Assembly: GCA_029448655.1 (NCBI GenBank) | Contig: JACCLO010000006.1 | Location: 868,001 to 932,000 of the forward strand | DNA from: Wolfiporia cocos | Lineage: Eukaryota > Basidiomycota > Agaricomycetes > Polyporales > Phaeolaceae | Direction: 5' to 3' | DNA: 64,000 nt | Part shown: positions 23,983 to 32,967 of the stretch, piece by piece | Numbering within the stretch: position 1 is the first letter of the stretch | Layout: every line of letters begins with the position of its first letter | Translations under genes and position numbers: made by a program | The notes under the pieces: model-generated | Told to the model about the DNA's origin: nothing | Database searches by the model: none | What the model saw: only the letters and a program-made list of their open reading frames with translations

Positions 23983-24575
23983 TGTATTATATTTGCATAC
24001 TTGATGATTTGATGACTTAAGTTGCTAGCCCAAAGGTGAGGCAGAGCTCAGGGTGTAAGGAGCTCCTCTGTGACAGCATGTTTATGACAGATTGTGATAT
24101 CATAACATTCCTGTCAACTCACCAAGAAGCTAGCTTCATAGTAGTGATGCTTATTATATCAATACAGTAGAAGAAACATCAGTTAACATGACTCCAGCAC
24201 TTTGGTAGTAAGTTTGAGGAGATTTTGAGGTTGTAGGAGATGTTCCAGAGATTATCTATCATACTTGGGCTGTAGCCATGACATGAGCAGTTCTGTAGCT
24301 GCAGCTGACCAATAGAGAAGCCAGACCAGCCATTTGCCATTCATGAGGGGCAGCTTGGCTATGGTCTGGCTCAGTCTGGTCAGCTTGCAGCTATGAAACC
24401 AGACTGTTGCAACACTACTCCACATCATAGCAGGCCTTGTGGGAACCTGTCACAGAGTTAGGTCTGTGGCACTGCTGCTATTATTTTATGATTTTACAGG
24501 GTTATTCTACACTACTGTGAAGTATGTACACCCTTCCATAGTTATAGTGTCATCATCATTATGGCAGGTGCCCAT
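23983..24575. other. short non-genic spacer
   Basis: No ORF of note. It has loose similarity in wording (repeated CTGGCTATGGTCTGG-type strings) to 20,680-20,720 on the other side of the pogo element, probably old repeat DNA. Confidence 0.4.
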
Positions 24576-24583
24576 ACTGATAC

Positions 24584-26445
24584 CCAGTGAAAGTACCTCA
24601 TATCAGATCCTATCAGTAGCTACCTGATATGATCTGATACTAAAGTTGGACTCTTCATAGAATTCACTATTTTTCTAGGCGCCCGGTAGTATACTAGAAG
24701 CCACTGTAACATACCGCAAGCTAGTAGGATAGCATTCCAATATACTACTAATTACCAGAAAATACCTGATGGCCCTGTCTGAAAATGTAGCAACTATCCC
24801 AAGATACTTGAACATGCCAATATGCAGAGGCTCACTCAATCAGAGCATAGTCGTCCATATCAGACCTCATTTTTTAATTGCTTTAATCTATCAACAGCCA
24901 TCAGAAAATACCAAAATCCACCAAATCCCATCTTATGAGTCTATGTGAAACCATCTGCATCCACATTTTGCACCGTACCAGAAAATATATGAACCTATCC
25001 TCAGAGCACTTGAGCACATCGAAGAAAATTTGCAAATCTATCAGGGCGCTCCTATGCGTATATCAGGATCTACTCGAGTTCATCACTCTGGAAAGTATGT
25101 GACTCACTCGAAAAAATGGCGCACATATGTTGGAAGTCAACGTGCTCAGCGTGTGATGGTGCAATCGGAGCCGCACATCAACTGGAGTCAATAGTGTGCC
25201 AAGGCGGGTGTGGCGGGAGTCGGGGGGCTGAATTCTTGACGTTCCGTGCATTTTGGATGGGGAGTGGGTGAGGTGACCATGAAGTTGAGCATGCCCCCTG
25301 CGGAAGTGCAAGCACATGCCCAAACGTGCCTCGCCAAGCAGGCGGCAAAGCGGATAAAGAAGAATTATCACCTTGGGGCACATTCAAGAATGAGGGATGC
25401 ATGCACCTCTGCAGTCTGTATCTACAGATGGAAATTATCAGAGACAAGTGCTGGGCATGCATATACTCACTGAACCTTGTTTCCTTTGCCGTGATCTGCA
25501 TGAAGAAACCAATCTCCTCTATGATCACCTTACCAGAGCTGCATATACCTTGGGAGATGGTGGAAGTATGAGGTAGAGATAAGAAAAATAGACGGACAAC
25601 TTGAGACAGGAGTACTTGTACTATGACGCAATTGAGTGACCAATTCACATGAGTGCTTGGACTTGCTGCTTGCAATGAGGTCGAAGTCCAAATTGCTGCC
25701 CACAAGACACTTTTTGACTTGATGTTGACTTGCAGTTTTGCGACTGGATGTCTGCTCAAAATGCTCAGACACAACTTCTATAAGTCGAGTATATTTTTAA
25801 TATAGGGCTGTGGAAGAAAACCATGTGGCTCTCATGTGGCAACCATGCATTCATTGGCCCATAGGGTGCATTCCACCATCCCCGTGCCATTTCCCATGGG
25901 TGGCGCCTACAATGCGCAAGTCCCTTCGACTGTGTTTCATGTATCCTCCTTGTGCTGCACCACGGGGATCTGGTAGCTGTTGTAACGTAAATGGCCTATA
26001 CTGTGGATACCTGTTAGAAAATTCAAGAGTAACTGGGAGGTTTATGAGGCACCACAAGCGAAGCGACGACAACACCGAGCATCAGCAAGGTGTCGGAAGT
26101 GGTTGAGTGGGTAGAGACAAAGGACAGAAGAGGCAGGTGCAACAGGGTGATCGCACACCCTGGGGGTTGGGTGGACTCGCATTGCCATACAATATCTTCT
26201 TCCCTTATTCTATTAGTTATCATATTTAAGTAACACTTGACATCCATGGCAAAGCCGTGGGTAATGAAACTCATATTAACTAGTATGTATGGGTATGACA
26301 AAAGTCTTGGCATCAGTGATCTGACCGCCCAGACTCTTGGCATTTAGCTTTCGGTAGCTTCTGGTATAAATGGTTATCTCAATATATTTTTTGATATTCA
26401 CTAGTATTTACTGATACACTAAAGATATGACAGCTTTTCACTGGG
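24584..26445 (-). mobile_element. hAT-like non-autonomous element, copy 2 (inverted, interrupted)
   Basis: 1862 bp with the same ends as the copy at 15,735, in the opposite orientation, flanked by the 8-bp duplication ACTGATAC (24576-24583 and 26446-26453). It aligns with copy 1 over most of its length and is longer because of a Helitron-like insertion (about 25797-26287) and about 150 bp near 24,950-25,100 absent from copy 1. Different target duplications show the two copies inserted independently. Confidence 0.72.
25797..26287 (+). mobile_element. short Helitron-like element inside the hAT-like copy
   Basis: Starts near AGGGCTGTGGAAG and ends with a hairpin GGCAAAGCC then GTGGGTAATGAAACTC. 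Matching copies lie at 44,311-46,231 (opposite strand) and 57.8-58.2 kb. It holds the uninterrupted junction CAGGGTGATCGC|ACACCCTG, which is the empty site for the insertion seen at 44,444-45,878. No coding capacity. Confidence 0.6.
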
Positions 26446-26453
26446 ACTGATAC

Positions 26454-27102
26454 CTCAGCCACCATGTACAAGGACCACCATTACTGGTGCCCTACTATGC
26501 ACATGACCTGGTGCCATTACTGGTGCCAGTACCTACATGATCTATGTCATCATAGTTACATACATAGACCAGTGGCCTTAGGGCAGGTCCTAGTAGCCTA
26601 CTGCACTCCCCATGTATATGCGTGACACATGAGCCTTACAGCTCATATTTAGCATTCTTGTCTTTGGATCTGAGAAGATCCCTTTGTGCTCATACCCTGC
26701 ATGCCGCCTGCCTCTCTATAAATGACTGCTAGTCTGGTGGCTCCATCTCTGAGATAGTGACTACACCTCAATGCCCAGTCTGCCTTGCTGCAAGAGCAAC
26801 ACCCCCTCTAGTGGATATGCTGAACAGGTGTCCCCTTGGGCCATATAGGATCTCAGGTAGCCTGGTCACACTGTATGTACCGTACTGTGACAGAACTGGC
26901 CCTTCATGAATCACCTAGTTCATTTGAGAAATATCTTCTATAAAAAAGCATCTTGATTAGGCAACTCTGTAATATGGCAGTCACTGCTTATGGAACTTGC
27001 CAACTGAAGCTTGAGGCCTTGACTCAAGTGACAAGGCCACTAAAACCTGAGAGCGAACTGAGGGGAGCAAAGTGGATGAACACCAAGTTCAGACTGGGGT
27101 TA
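26454..27102. other. non-genic flank of retrotransposon A
   Basis: No ORF of note; contains short direct repeats (ACTGGTGCC and CATTACTGGTGCC near 26,480-26,530). Nothing else recognised. Confidence 0.4.
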
Positions 27103-27107
27103 CCAGC

Positions 27108-27815
27108 TGTTACGGGTCGAATACCCGTTCGTATATTCGAGTCGCGAATATAGATCGTTCTTCTGCACGTGGGCGGATAGCCGTATGCAAGGCAAATGCT
27201 CGTTAGATGCCTTCAAGTCCTAGGTGAAGTTCCTAGGTGATCGTATAATATCCAATACGCGTTAGAGGATATAATCTGTTCAGGCGCGAGTCTAATAGAA
27301 TATAAGACTCGCCTAAGTCCGAGAAGTCAGTGTGCACTTCGAGGACTTAGTCGTTCGGTTGCTCGAGCGAGAAATACTGAGCGTAGTTTCCTACGTTTGA
27401 GAACGAGTATAAGACTTCTTGTTTATACAACAAGGTCGAGCTGAAGAGCCTCGACAGTAGGTACATTAGTTTATATACTACGTTGAGTTTCAGGGGTCAA
27501 GTCCGTCCCAGATGTCACTGATACCATCTACGCTATAGTATCAAACGTTTGATAGGTATGTAGTGATATTCCTGAGACGATAGATAGGAATGATGGCGGT
27601 TGAACGCCATCTATCAGCTAATAAACGATGAATATGAAACGGTGGCAGAGTTGGATCTGCCAAAGGCGAAACGCGCCCTATAGACTAGTACAACTGGGGA
27701 TGCACCCAGTAGAGTCACGAGTAGCCAGGGGAGTTGGTTGCGCAACAAGTCCCTGTATCGTATTCGCCCAGTGGTGAGTTCTGTCGATATTCGAAAAATC
27801 AAAATAACCGTAACA
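27108..27815 (-). repeat. 3' LTR of element A
   Basis: 708 bp, TGTTACGG to CCGTAACA on the plus strand. Matches the 5' LTR except for 4 bases. It contains the sequence AGCTCGACCTT (element sense, 27442-27432) that matches the predicted transcript start. Confidence 0.95.
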
Positions 27816-27830
27816 TCAGCTCCTCCCTAA
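27816..27830 (-). promoter_or_regulatory. polypurine tract of element A
   Basis: In element sense the bases just before the 3' LTR read TTAGGGAGGAGCTGA, then TGTTACGG. The purine-rich core AGGGAGGAG would prime plus-strand DNA synthesis. Confidence 0.6.
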
Positions 27831-27869
27831 GCATTCGTTGGCCTCGACGAATTTTCCAAGTTCCCCTCT

Positions 27870-28931
27870 TCAGAGTGCCTCGGCGTCCTGCTTGTTATAG
27901 ATGTCGCCGTTCCCGCTGAGGGACGGGGTCGTAGGAGTTCGCCATACGAAGTGTTGGCGGCATTCATTCTGTCGATGACCTGGTTGATTGAGCCCACAAG
28001 TTCTGCAAATATAATTGGGGCAGTCGAGGATCCAGTGGTTAGCGGAACCACATTGTCGGCATGGCTGCTCGGGTGAGGGCCTCGCTGGTACCCGTAGGGA
28101 AGGGATATCACGGAGGTATTCGTTATGCTGGTACCTCCAGTGGTGTGCTGCTCGGTGGAGGTTTCGTGCGGCCCATGTTGGTAGGGAGGCGGTGTCTCGT
28201 TCGTGCTCCCTCGCACCTCGCTCAAACTCCTCGCGGGTAATACTCTGCACTGAAGGAGATCGTCGAATAGGCGGCGTGCTATTCGCTCTTCGCTGTCGCG
28301 CTGGGGTAGCCCTAGGGCTCGTCAGGTGTGCAGGTGGTTCACGTCTCCCGTTGCCTCCCATACCAGAAATACGTGGCGTCGGGTCTCTAACTCCTGTTCG
28401 GCGGGCCCTCTGAGTCTCGGTAGGCAACGGAAATAATACTCTATCGCCCTCCATAAAGTCAAACGGCCTTGCAACTCGGCATCGTTCGTCGGGGGTGAAA
28501 AAGCGGGCGGGTCGCGGTGTGTATTCAGGTCAATTGGGAGCAACGTGCTCGCGATCCTCGAAGTCGTTGAGTGCGTGTCGTAGTCGGGCCGTCGTAGTGG
28601 CGGCCAATCGGTCGATAAGTCTGTCGGTGAGTAACTCGAGTCCCTCTCTCTGCGCTCTGATCTGCCCCTCCATTCGGACGAGGTCCTCGATGATGTTCTG
28701 GTACGAGCTGTAGACGTGGGTGAGGTCCTGCGCGATGTCGAAGAGGGCCGACCAGCCATTGGCTCGGCCAGCAAAAGGTCCCTCGGCCCTGTACCAGAGG
28801 AGGGCGTGTCTAATCTGCAGATGCTGGGGGGAGTACCTCCTTGGTGGCGTACCTCGTGGTCGGCCTTCTCGACGATCTGCATCGCCAGGGGTCGTGGTAC
28901 GGCGGGGGAGCTGGTGGCGAGTCGTCGACAT
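27870..28931 (-). CDS. ORF3 after pol: helical segment plus two zinc knuckles; one in-frame TGA
   Basis: Starts with ATG at 28931 in a frame different from pol, overlaps the last 600 bases of pol and ends at 27870. One frame runs through 354 codons with a single TGA at 28532-28530. The first part has IRHALLWYRAEG then a helical, charged stretch (IAQDLTHVYSSYQNIIEDLV to LLTDRLIDRLAAT). The last part has CRQCGSANHWILDC (C-x2-C-x4-H-x4-C) and CRTCGLNQPGHRQNEC. Element B encodes clear relatives of both parts (IRHALTWHRSD; CRRCGSPWHWILDC; CPTCRVMQPGHRVGKC), so the frame has been under protein selection. The layout resembles a small second Gag: assembly helix plus nucleocapsid. Function unknown; the TGA is either a recent hit or read through. 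Confidence 0.72.
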
Positions 28932-31900
28932 ACTATTACTGTCTTGTTTTCGAGTGTTGGGGTTGTCCTGACTCTCGTCCTGTGGTAGTCTTTTATCAGC
29001 TCCTTGGAATGCTCCAAGTTCACCTCATCTTCCCATGAGTTGTCGGCCGTGGCATAGCCTTTCCACTTGACGAAGTACTGGTGCTTCTTCCCTCGCCATC
29101 TATCAGCCAAGATGGCTTCGACTTCGTACTCTTCTTGTCCCTTGATGATATCAGGTGGCGGCCATAGGTAATTGGGTCCGTGCACCCTCGTTTCTCTGAA
29201 CGGTTTTAGTAAGGCGGCATGGAATACCGGATGAATTTTCCAGTTTGTCGGTAACTGTAACCGGTATGTCGTGGGTCCCATCTTTTCTGCGATGGTGAAG
29301 GGTCCCTCTCTTTTTGGTGCTAGTTTGTTCGATTCGTAGGGGATTGTTAGGTTCTTGGCATCGAGCCAGACCTTGTCCCCTTTCTCAAGCTTTGGCAGTT
29401 CTCTGAGGAATCGCCCTGCCATTCTTTTCTGGGCTAATTCATGCGCGATGAATGCCATCTTTCGCGCCTCTTTGATCTTCTTGATCCTGTCAACTGCTGC
29501 CGGGACGTTCCCTACTCTGTCATAGTCTGGGAATCCCCTCGGGACGTATCCTAAGATTATTTCAAGTGGCGCTGGTCGGTTTTCGGTTCGTCTGGTGTTG
29601 TGCGCAAATTCGACGTCAGGCAGTCGCTGTACCCATTGGAACGGGTCGTTCATGCAATAGATGCGAAGGTATACTTCGATCTGTTGATTCATTCTTTCTG
29701 TCTGTCCGTCGGTCTGTGGATGGTACGCCGTACTCATCGCTGATTCTGTTCCCTGCAGCTTGCATAATTCCTTGAAAAGCTTTGATGCAAACTGCGGTCC
29801 TCTGTCTGAAATGATCTTTCGGGGGATGCCATATAGCGAGTAGATTTTCCGGTGAAATATCTCTGCCGCCCCTTCGCTAGTGATCGTTTTGTCGCATGGG
29901 GTGAGAGAGATGGCCTTGGATAGGCCATGGTCGACAATCACCATCATGGAGTCATACTTTCCGACTCTTGGCAGGTCGGTGACAAAATCGACTGAGCACT
30001 GTGAGAAGGGGAGGGCGTCTTCCTGTGTCGGTATTGGTTGCAAGGGGGGTTTCAGCGGATTCCTATCAGGTTTCATCTGTTGACAGATTGCACAGCCCCG
30101 GACGTATTCCGCTATCATTGTTCTCATGTCAGGCCACCAAAAGTGGGTCGTAACCTGTACTGTTGTACCCCAGATCCCAGGGTGTCCGGCTGGGATCGTG
30201 TCGTGGTATTTTGAGATGACGTCCCGTCGAAGGCCCTCATCCTTCAGCACGTACATCCTGCCCCTGTAGAGCAGTATCCCATCCGTTTGTTGCCATTGAT
30301 CTGCGGTGGTTCTCGCGGGGAATTCGCCTGTGCCCCCTAGAGCGCGGATCGCCTGTTCCGCAGATTCATCTCGATCGTTGGCGTTCTTGATTCGATCGAT
30401 GATCGGGATCTGGATTGCGTGGACGACGAGTTCGTCTGGAATCATGGTGATTCCCTCGTTGTCTTCGTTGCTTTCGTCCAGGTGGTACAACCTGGAAAGC
30501 GTGTCGGCCATGACTAGTTTCCTTCCGGGGACGTGCTGCAATTTCAGGTCGAATTGTGAAAGGAATAGATGCCATCTCGCTTGTCGCCGATTTAGGCGCT
30601 GTGCGCTTCTCCAGTACGTCAGGTTCTGATGATCGCTTCGGATCAAGATCCGATGCGGTGCTCCTTCCAACAGGTGTCGCCATTCTTCTAATGCTCGGAC
30701 TATCCCGAGTAGTTCGCGATCGTAGATTTCGTAGTTCCGTTCTGTTGGTGTCAGGGATTGTGAGAGGTATCCCACCGGCCGTTCGCTCCCTGTTTCATCT
30801 ATCTGTTTCAGTACTGCTCCTGTGGCGAACTGAGATGCATCTGTTTCGAGGATGAACGGTTTCTCCTTATCTGGTGTTCCTAGTGCGGGCGCCGTCGTGA
30901 ATGCTTTCTTCATGAATTCGAATGCTTTCTGTTCTTTCTCCGTCCATTGGAACCCTGTCCCTGTGACCGTTTTTGTGAGGTCAACCAAGGGCCGGGCGTG
31001 CGTAGAGTAGTGATCGATAAATTTCCGATAGAAGTTTGCAAATCCTAGGAAGGATCTGACTTCTTTGAGATTTCGGGGAGTCGGCCACTCCTTAATCCCA
31101 TTGAGTTTCGCTGGGTCCATCTGGATATTTCCTGGGGTGATGACTAGTCCCAGAAATTCGACTCTGTCGACACCGAAGGCGCATTTCTCGGGTTTCACAA
31201 AGAGGTGGTTATCCACCAATCTCTGAAGGATCCGCCGCTCCCGTTCCTTGTGTATTTTCTCGTTTTCTGAGAAAATGAGGATGTCGTCCATATAAACGAG
31301 CACCCATCCTTCGAGGATTTCTTCTTTCAGGATTTCGTTCATCATTGCCTGAAAGGTCCCGGGTGCATTGCACAATCCGAAAAACATAACTGTGGGCTCG
31401 TACAACCCTCGGTTCGTTTTGAAGGCCGCTTTCCATTCGTCTCCTTTTTTGATTCGCACGTTGTTGTATCCCGCTCTAAGGTCCATTTTCGTGAAGATCT
31501 TTGCTCCTTTTAGCTTTTCCAGGAGCTCTGAGATCAGTGGCAAGGGATAGACGTTCTTTATCGTCCCTTCATTCAGATATCGATAATCTTGACAGGGTCG
31601 TAGGCCGCTGTCTTTCTTTGGGACGAAAAAGAATGGTGACGCCATCGGGGATTTTGAAGGGACTATGAATCCCTTGGCCAAGTTTTCTTTCAGGAATTCG
31701 TCCAGCGCCTGTTGCTCTTTAGGCGAGAGTGCATAGACTTTGCAGTCTTTCGGCACGAAATCGGGTTTTAATTCGATTGCGTGGTCCCATGGTCTCGACG
31801 GGGGGAACGCTGCTGCGGACTCCTTACTGAACACCTTGGCGAAGTCCAATAGGTGTTTTGGGACCATCTCTTCAATCGTTCGTTCTGGTTCGGGGGTTTT

Positions 31901-32878
31901 TTGTGCGAATTCCTGGGATTTCGTCAGCGCTTTCCTGACAGCGTTGATGATTTGTATCTTTGTTCGGAACTTCTTTCGCGTCTCCCCTTTCTTTCCTATG
32001 ATCCTAGGGTTATCTTTTGCGAAGCGTCGGATCGCTTCGTATTCTTCGGGAGTATAGAGTCGCTGCGCTGTTTCTTCTGTCTGGTCCGTGGATCCGAACC
32101 CTTTCTCCCCTCGTTCTGTTTCATCTAGATCTTCGACCTCTAAGATGTCGGGGGTGAGGTGTCGTTCGAAAATTATCTGGGCTATTCGCATGCCCGGGAT
32201 GATTCTATGCGCCTTGTCTGAGTAGTTAAAGACGATGGCTCCGACGTCTCCTCGGTAGTCTGAATCTATGATTCCGGCTTGTACTACCAATCCGTGTCTG
32301 AGGGTGTTGCCTGATCGTCCGGCCAGCCTTCCATACGATCCCTTCGGGATCTTCATTTTTACTCCTGTGGAGACGAGTTTCCATCCTCCGGCGGGAATCT
32401 CAGTTTCTTCTGCGGCGTAAAGGTCATACCCTGCAGCTTCTTGGGTCCCCCTTGTTGGAATTTTTCCTTCTGGGGCAACTACCATTTCCACCGGATCCAT
32501 TCGGATCGTGGCTTCCTGTTTTTTTTCTTCTGCCCCTAGTATCGATTGTACATCGACTGTTTGGTCCTTCCAGTCGATTGTGGGGTTTTCGTCTTTTAGC
32601 CATCCATACCCTAAAATCATATTTTCTGTTCCGATTGATCCTACCAGGAATCGGACTTTTCGCGTTTTCTGGGTCTTCGGATACCGTAGTAGTATGGTAG
32701 CTTCTCGGTCTATTCGCCCATCTTTGTTTTCTGTTCCGTCAACATTTTTGACGATGATCGGGTTCTTCAAGGGTTGCGTGGGCACCTTGTATTTTTCTAC
32801 TACTCTGCTGTGGATCAGGTTTGACATTGCTCCTGAGTCGATTAGTGCATTGCACTTCACGGGTTTTGCCAGCGTCAT
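28322..32878 (-). CDS. Pol polyprotein with dUTPase and chromodomain (element A)
   Basis: 1518 aa from ATG 32878; the frame is open further upstream and overlaps the gag end in the -1 frame, so it is probably made by frameshifting. Order, by residue: aspartic protease (LIDSGA, 12-17); dUTPase with all five motifs (AAGYDLYAAEE 148-158, GRLAGRSG 183-190, GIIDSDYRGDVG 202-213, RIAQIIFE 231-238, RGEKGFGST 256-264); reverse transcriptase (YMDD 529-532); RNase H (ETDAS, Asp680, with Asp749 in RSDHQNL); integrase with H892/H899/C929/C932 zinc site and Asp964, Asp1025, Glu1061 (D-35-E); GPF module (REGPFTIAEKM); chromodomain 1251-1298 (EVEAILADRW, VKWKGY, SWEDE). The 200 residues after the chromodomain are low-complexity and overlap ORF3. 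A dUTPase between protease and RT is unusual for the group. All catalytic residues I looked for are present. Confidence 0.95.
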   Translation of the reverse strand: MTLAKPVKCNALIDSGAMSNLIHSRVVEKYKVPTQPLKNPIIVKNVDGTENKDGRIDREATILLRYPKTQKTRKVRFLVGSIGTENMILGYGWLKDENPTIDWKDQTVDVQSILGAEEKKQEATIRMDPVEMVVAPEGKIPTRGTQEAAGYDLYAAEETEIPAGGWKLVSTGVKMKIPKGSYGRLAGRSGNTLRHGLVVQAGIIDSDYRGDVGAIVFNYSDKAHRIIPGMRIAQIIFERHLTPDILEVEDLDETERGEKGFGSTDQTEETAQRLYTPEEYEAIRRFAKDNPRIIGKKGETRKKFRTKIQIINAVRKALTKSQEFAQKTPEPERTIEEMVPKHLLDFAKVFSKESAAAFPPSRPWDHAIELKPDFVPKDCKVYALSPKEQQALDEFLKENLAKGFIVPSKSPMASPFFFVPKKDSGLRPCQDYRYLNEGTIKNVYPLPLISELLEKLKGAKIFTKMDLRAGYNNVRIKKGDEWKAAFKTNRGLYEPTVMFFGLCNAPGTFQAMMNEILKEEILEGWVLVYMDDILIFSENEKIHKERERRILQRLVDNHLFVKPEKCAFGVDRVEFLGLVITPGNIQMDPAKLNGIKEWPTPRNLKEVRSFLGFANFYRKFIDHYSTHARPLVDLTKTVTGTGFQWTEKEQKAFEFMKKAFTTAPALGTPDKEKPFILETDASQFATGAVLKQIDETGSERPVGYLSQSLTPTERNYEIYDRELLGIVRALEEWRHLLEGAPHRILIRSDHQNLTYWRSAQRLNRRQARWHLFLSQFDLKLQHVPGRKLVMADTLSRLYHLDESNEDNEGITMIPDELVVHAIQIPIIDRIKNANDRDESAEQAIRALGGTGEFPARTTADQWQQTDGILLYRGRMYVLKDEGLRRDVISKYHDTIPAGHPGIWGTTVQVTTHFWWPDMRTMIAEYVRGCAICQQMKPDRNPLKPPLQPIPTQEDALPFSQCSVDFVTDLPRVGKYDSMMVIVDHGLSKAISLTPCDKTITSEGAAEIFHRKIYSLYGIPRKIISDRGPQFASKLFKELCKLQGTESAMSTAYHPQTDGQTERMNQQIEVYLRIYCMNDPFQWVQRLPDVEFAHNTRRTENRPAPLEIILGYVPRGFPDYDRVGNVPAAVDRIKKIKEARKMAFIAHELAQKRMAGRFLRELPKLEKGDKVWLDAKNLTIPYESNKLAPKREGPFTIAEKMGPTTYRLQLPTNWKIHPVFHAALLKPFRETRVHGPNYLWPPPDIIKGQEEYEVEAILADRWRGKKHQYFVKWKGYATADNSWEDEVNLEHSKELIKDYHRTRVRTTPTLENKTVIVCRRLATSSPAVPRPLAMQIVEKADHEVRHQGGTPPSICRLDTPSSGTGPRDLLLAEPMAGRPSSTSRRTSPTSTARTRTSSRTSSEWRGRSERRERDSSYSPTDLSTDWPPLRRPDYDTHSTTSRIASTLLPIDLNTHRDPPAFSPPTNDAELQGRLTLWRAIEYYFRCLPRLRGPAEQELETRRHVFLVWEATGDVNHLHT

Positions 32879-32967
32879 GATTACCGGGATGAAGAGGGAT
32901 CGATTCTTCTCGAACGAGGTAATTACATGTGCTGCTTTCTCGGAGGGTAAGACCGTGGGCTTCCCTC

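Noticed and set aside
16970..24570. One giant transposon bounded by the inverted repeats at 15.7-16.96 and 24.58-26.4 kb
   Set aside because: Each arm has its own ends and its own 8-bp duplication (GGGTGAGG against ACTGATAC), so they are two separate insertions.
28495..28713. Plus-strand ORFs over the ORF3/pol overlap
   Set aside because: Antisense shadows of element A coding sequence.
28322..28900. C-terminal 200 residues of element A Pol as a functional domain
   Set aside because: Low-complexity Ser/Thr/Arg sequence; the overlapping ORF3 frame is the better conserved one between elements A and B.
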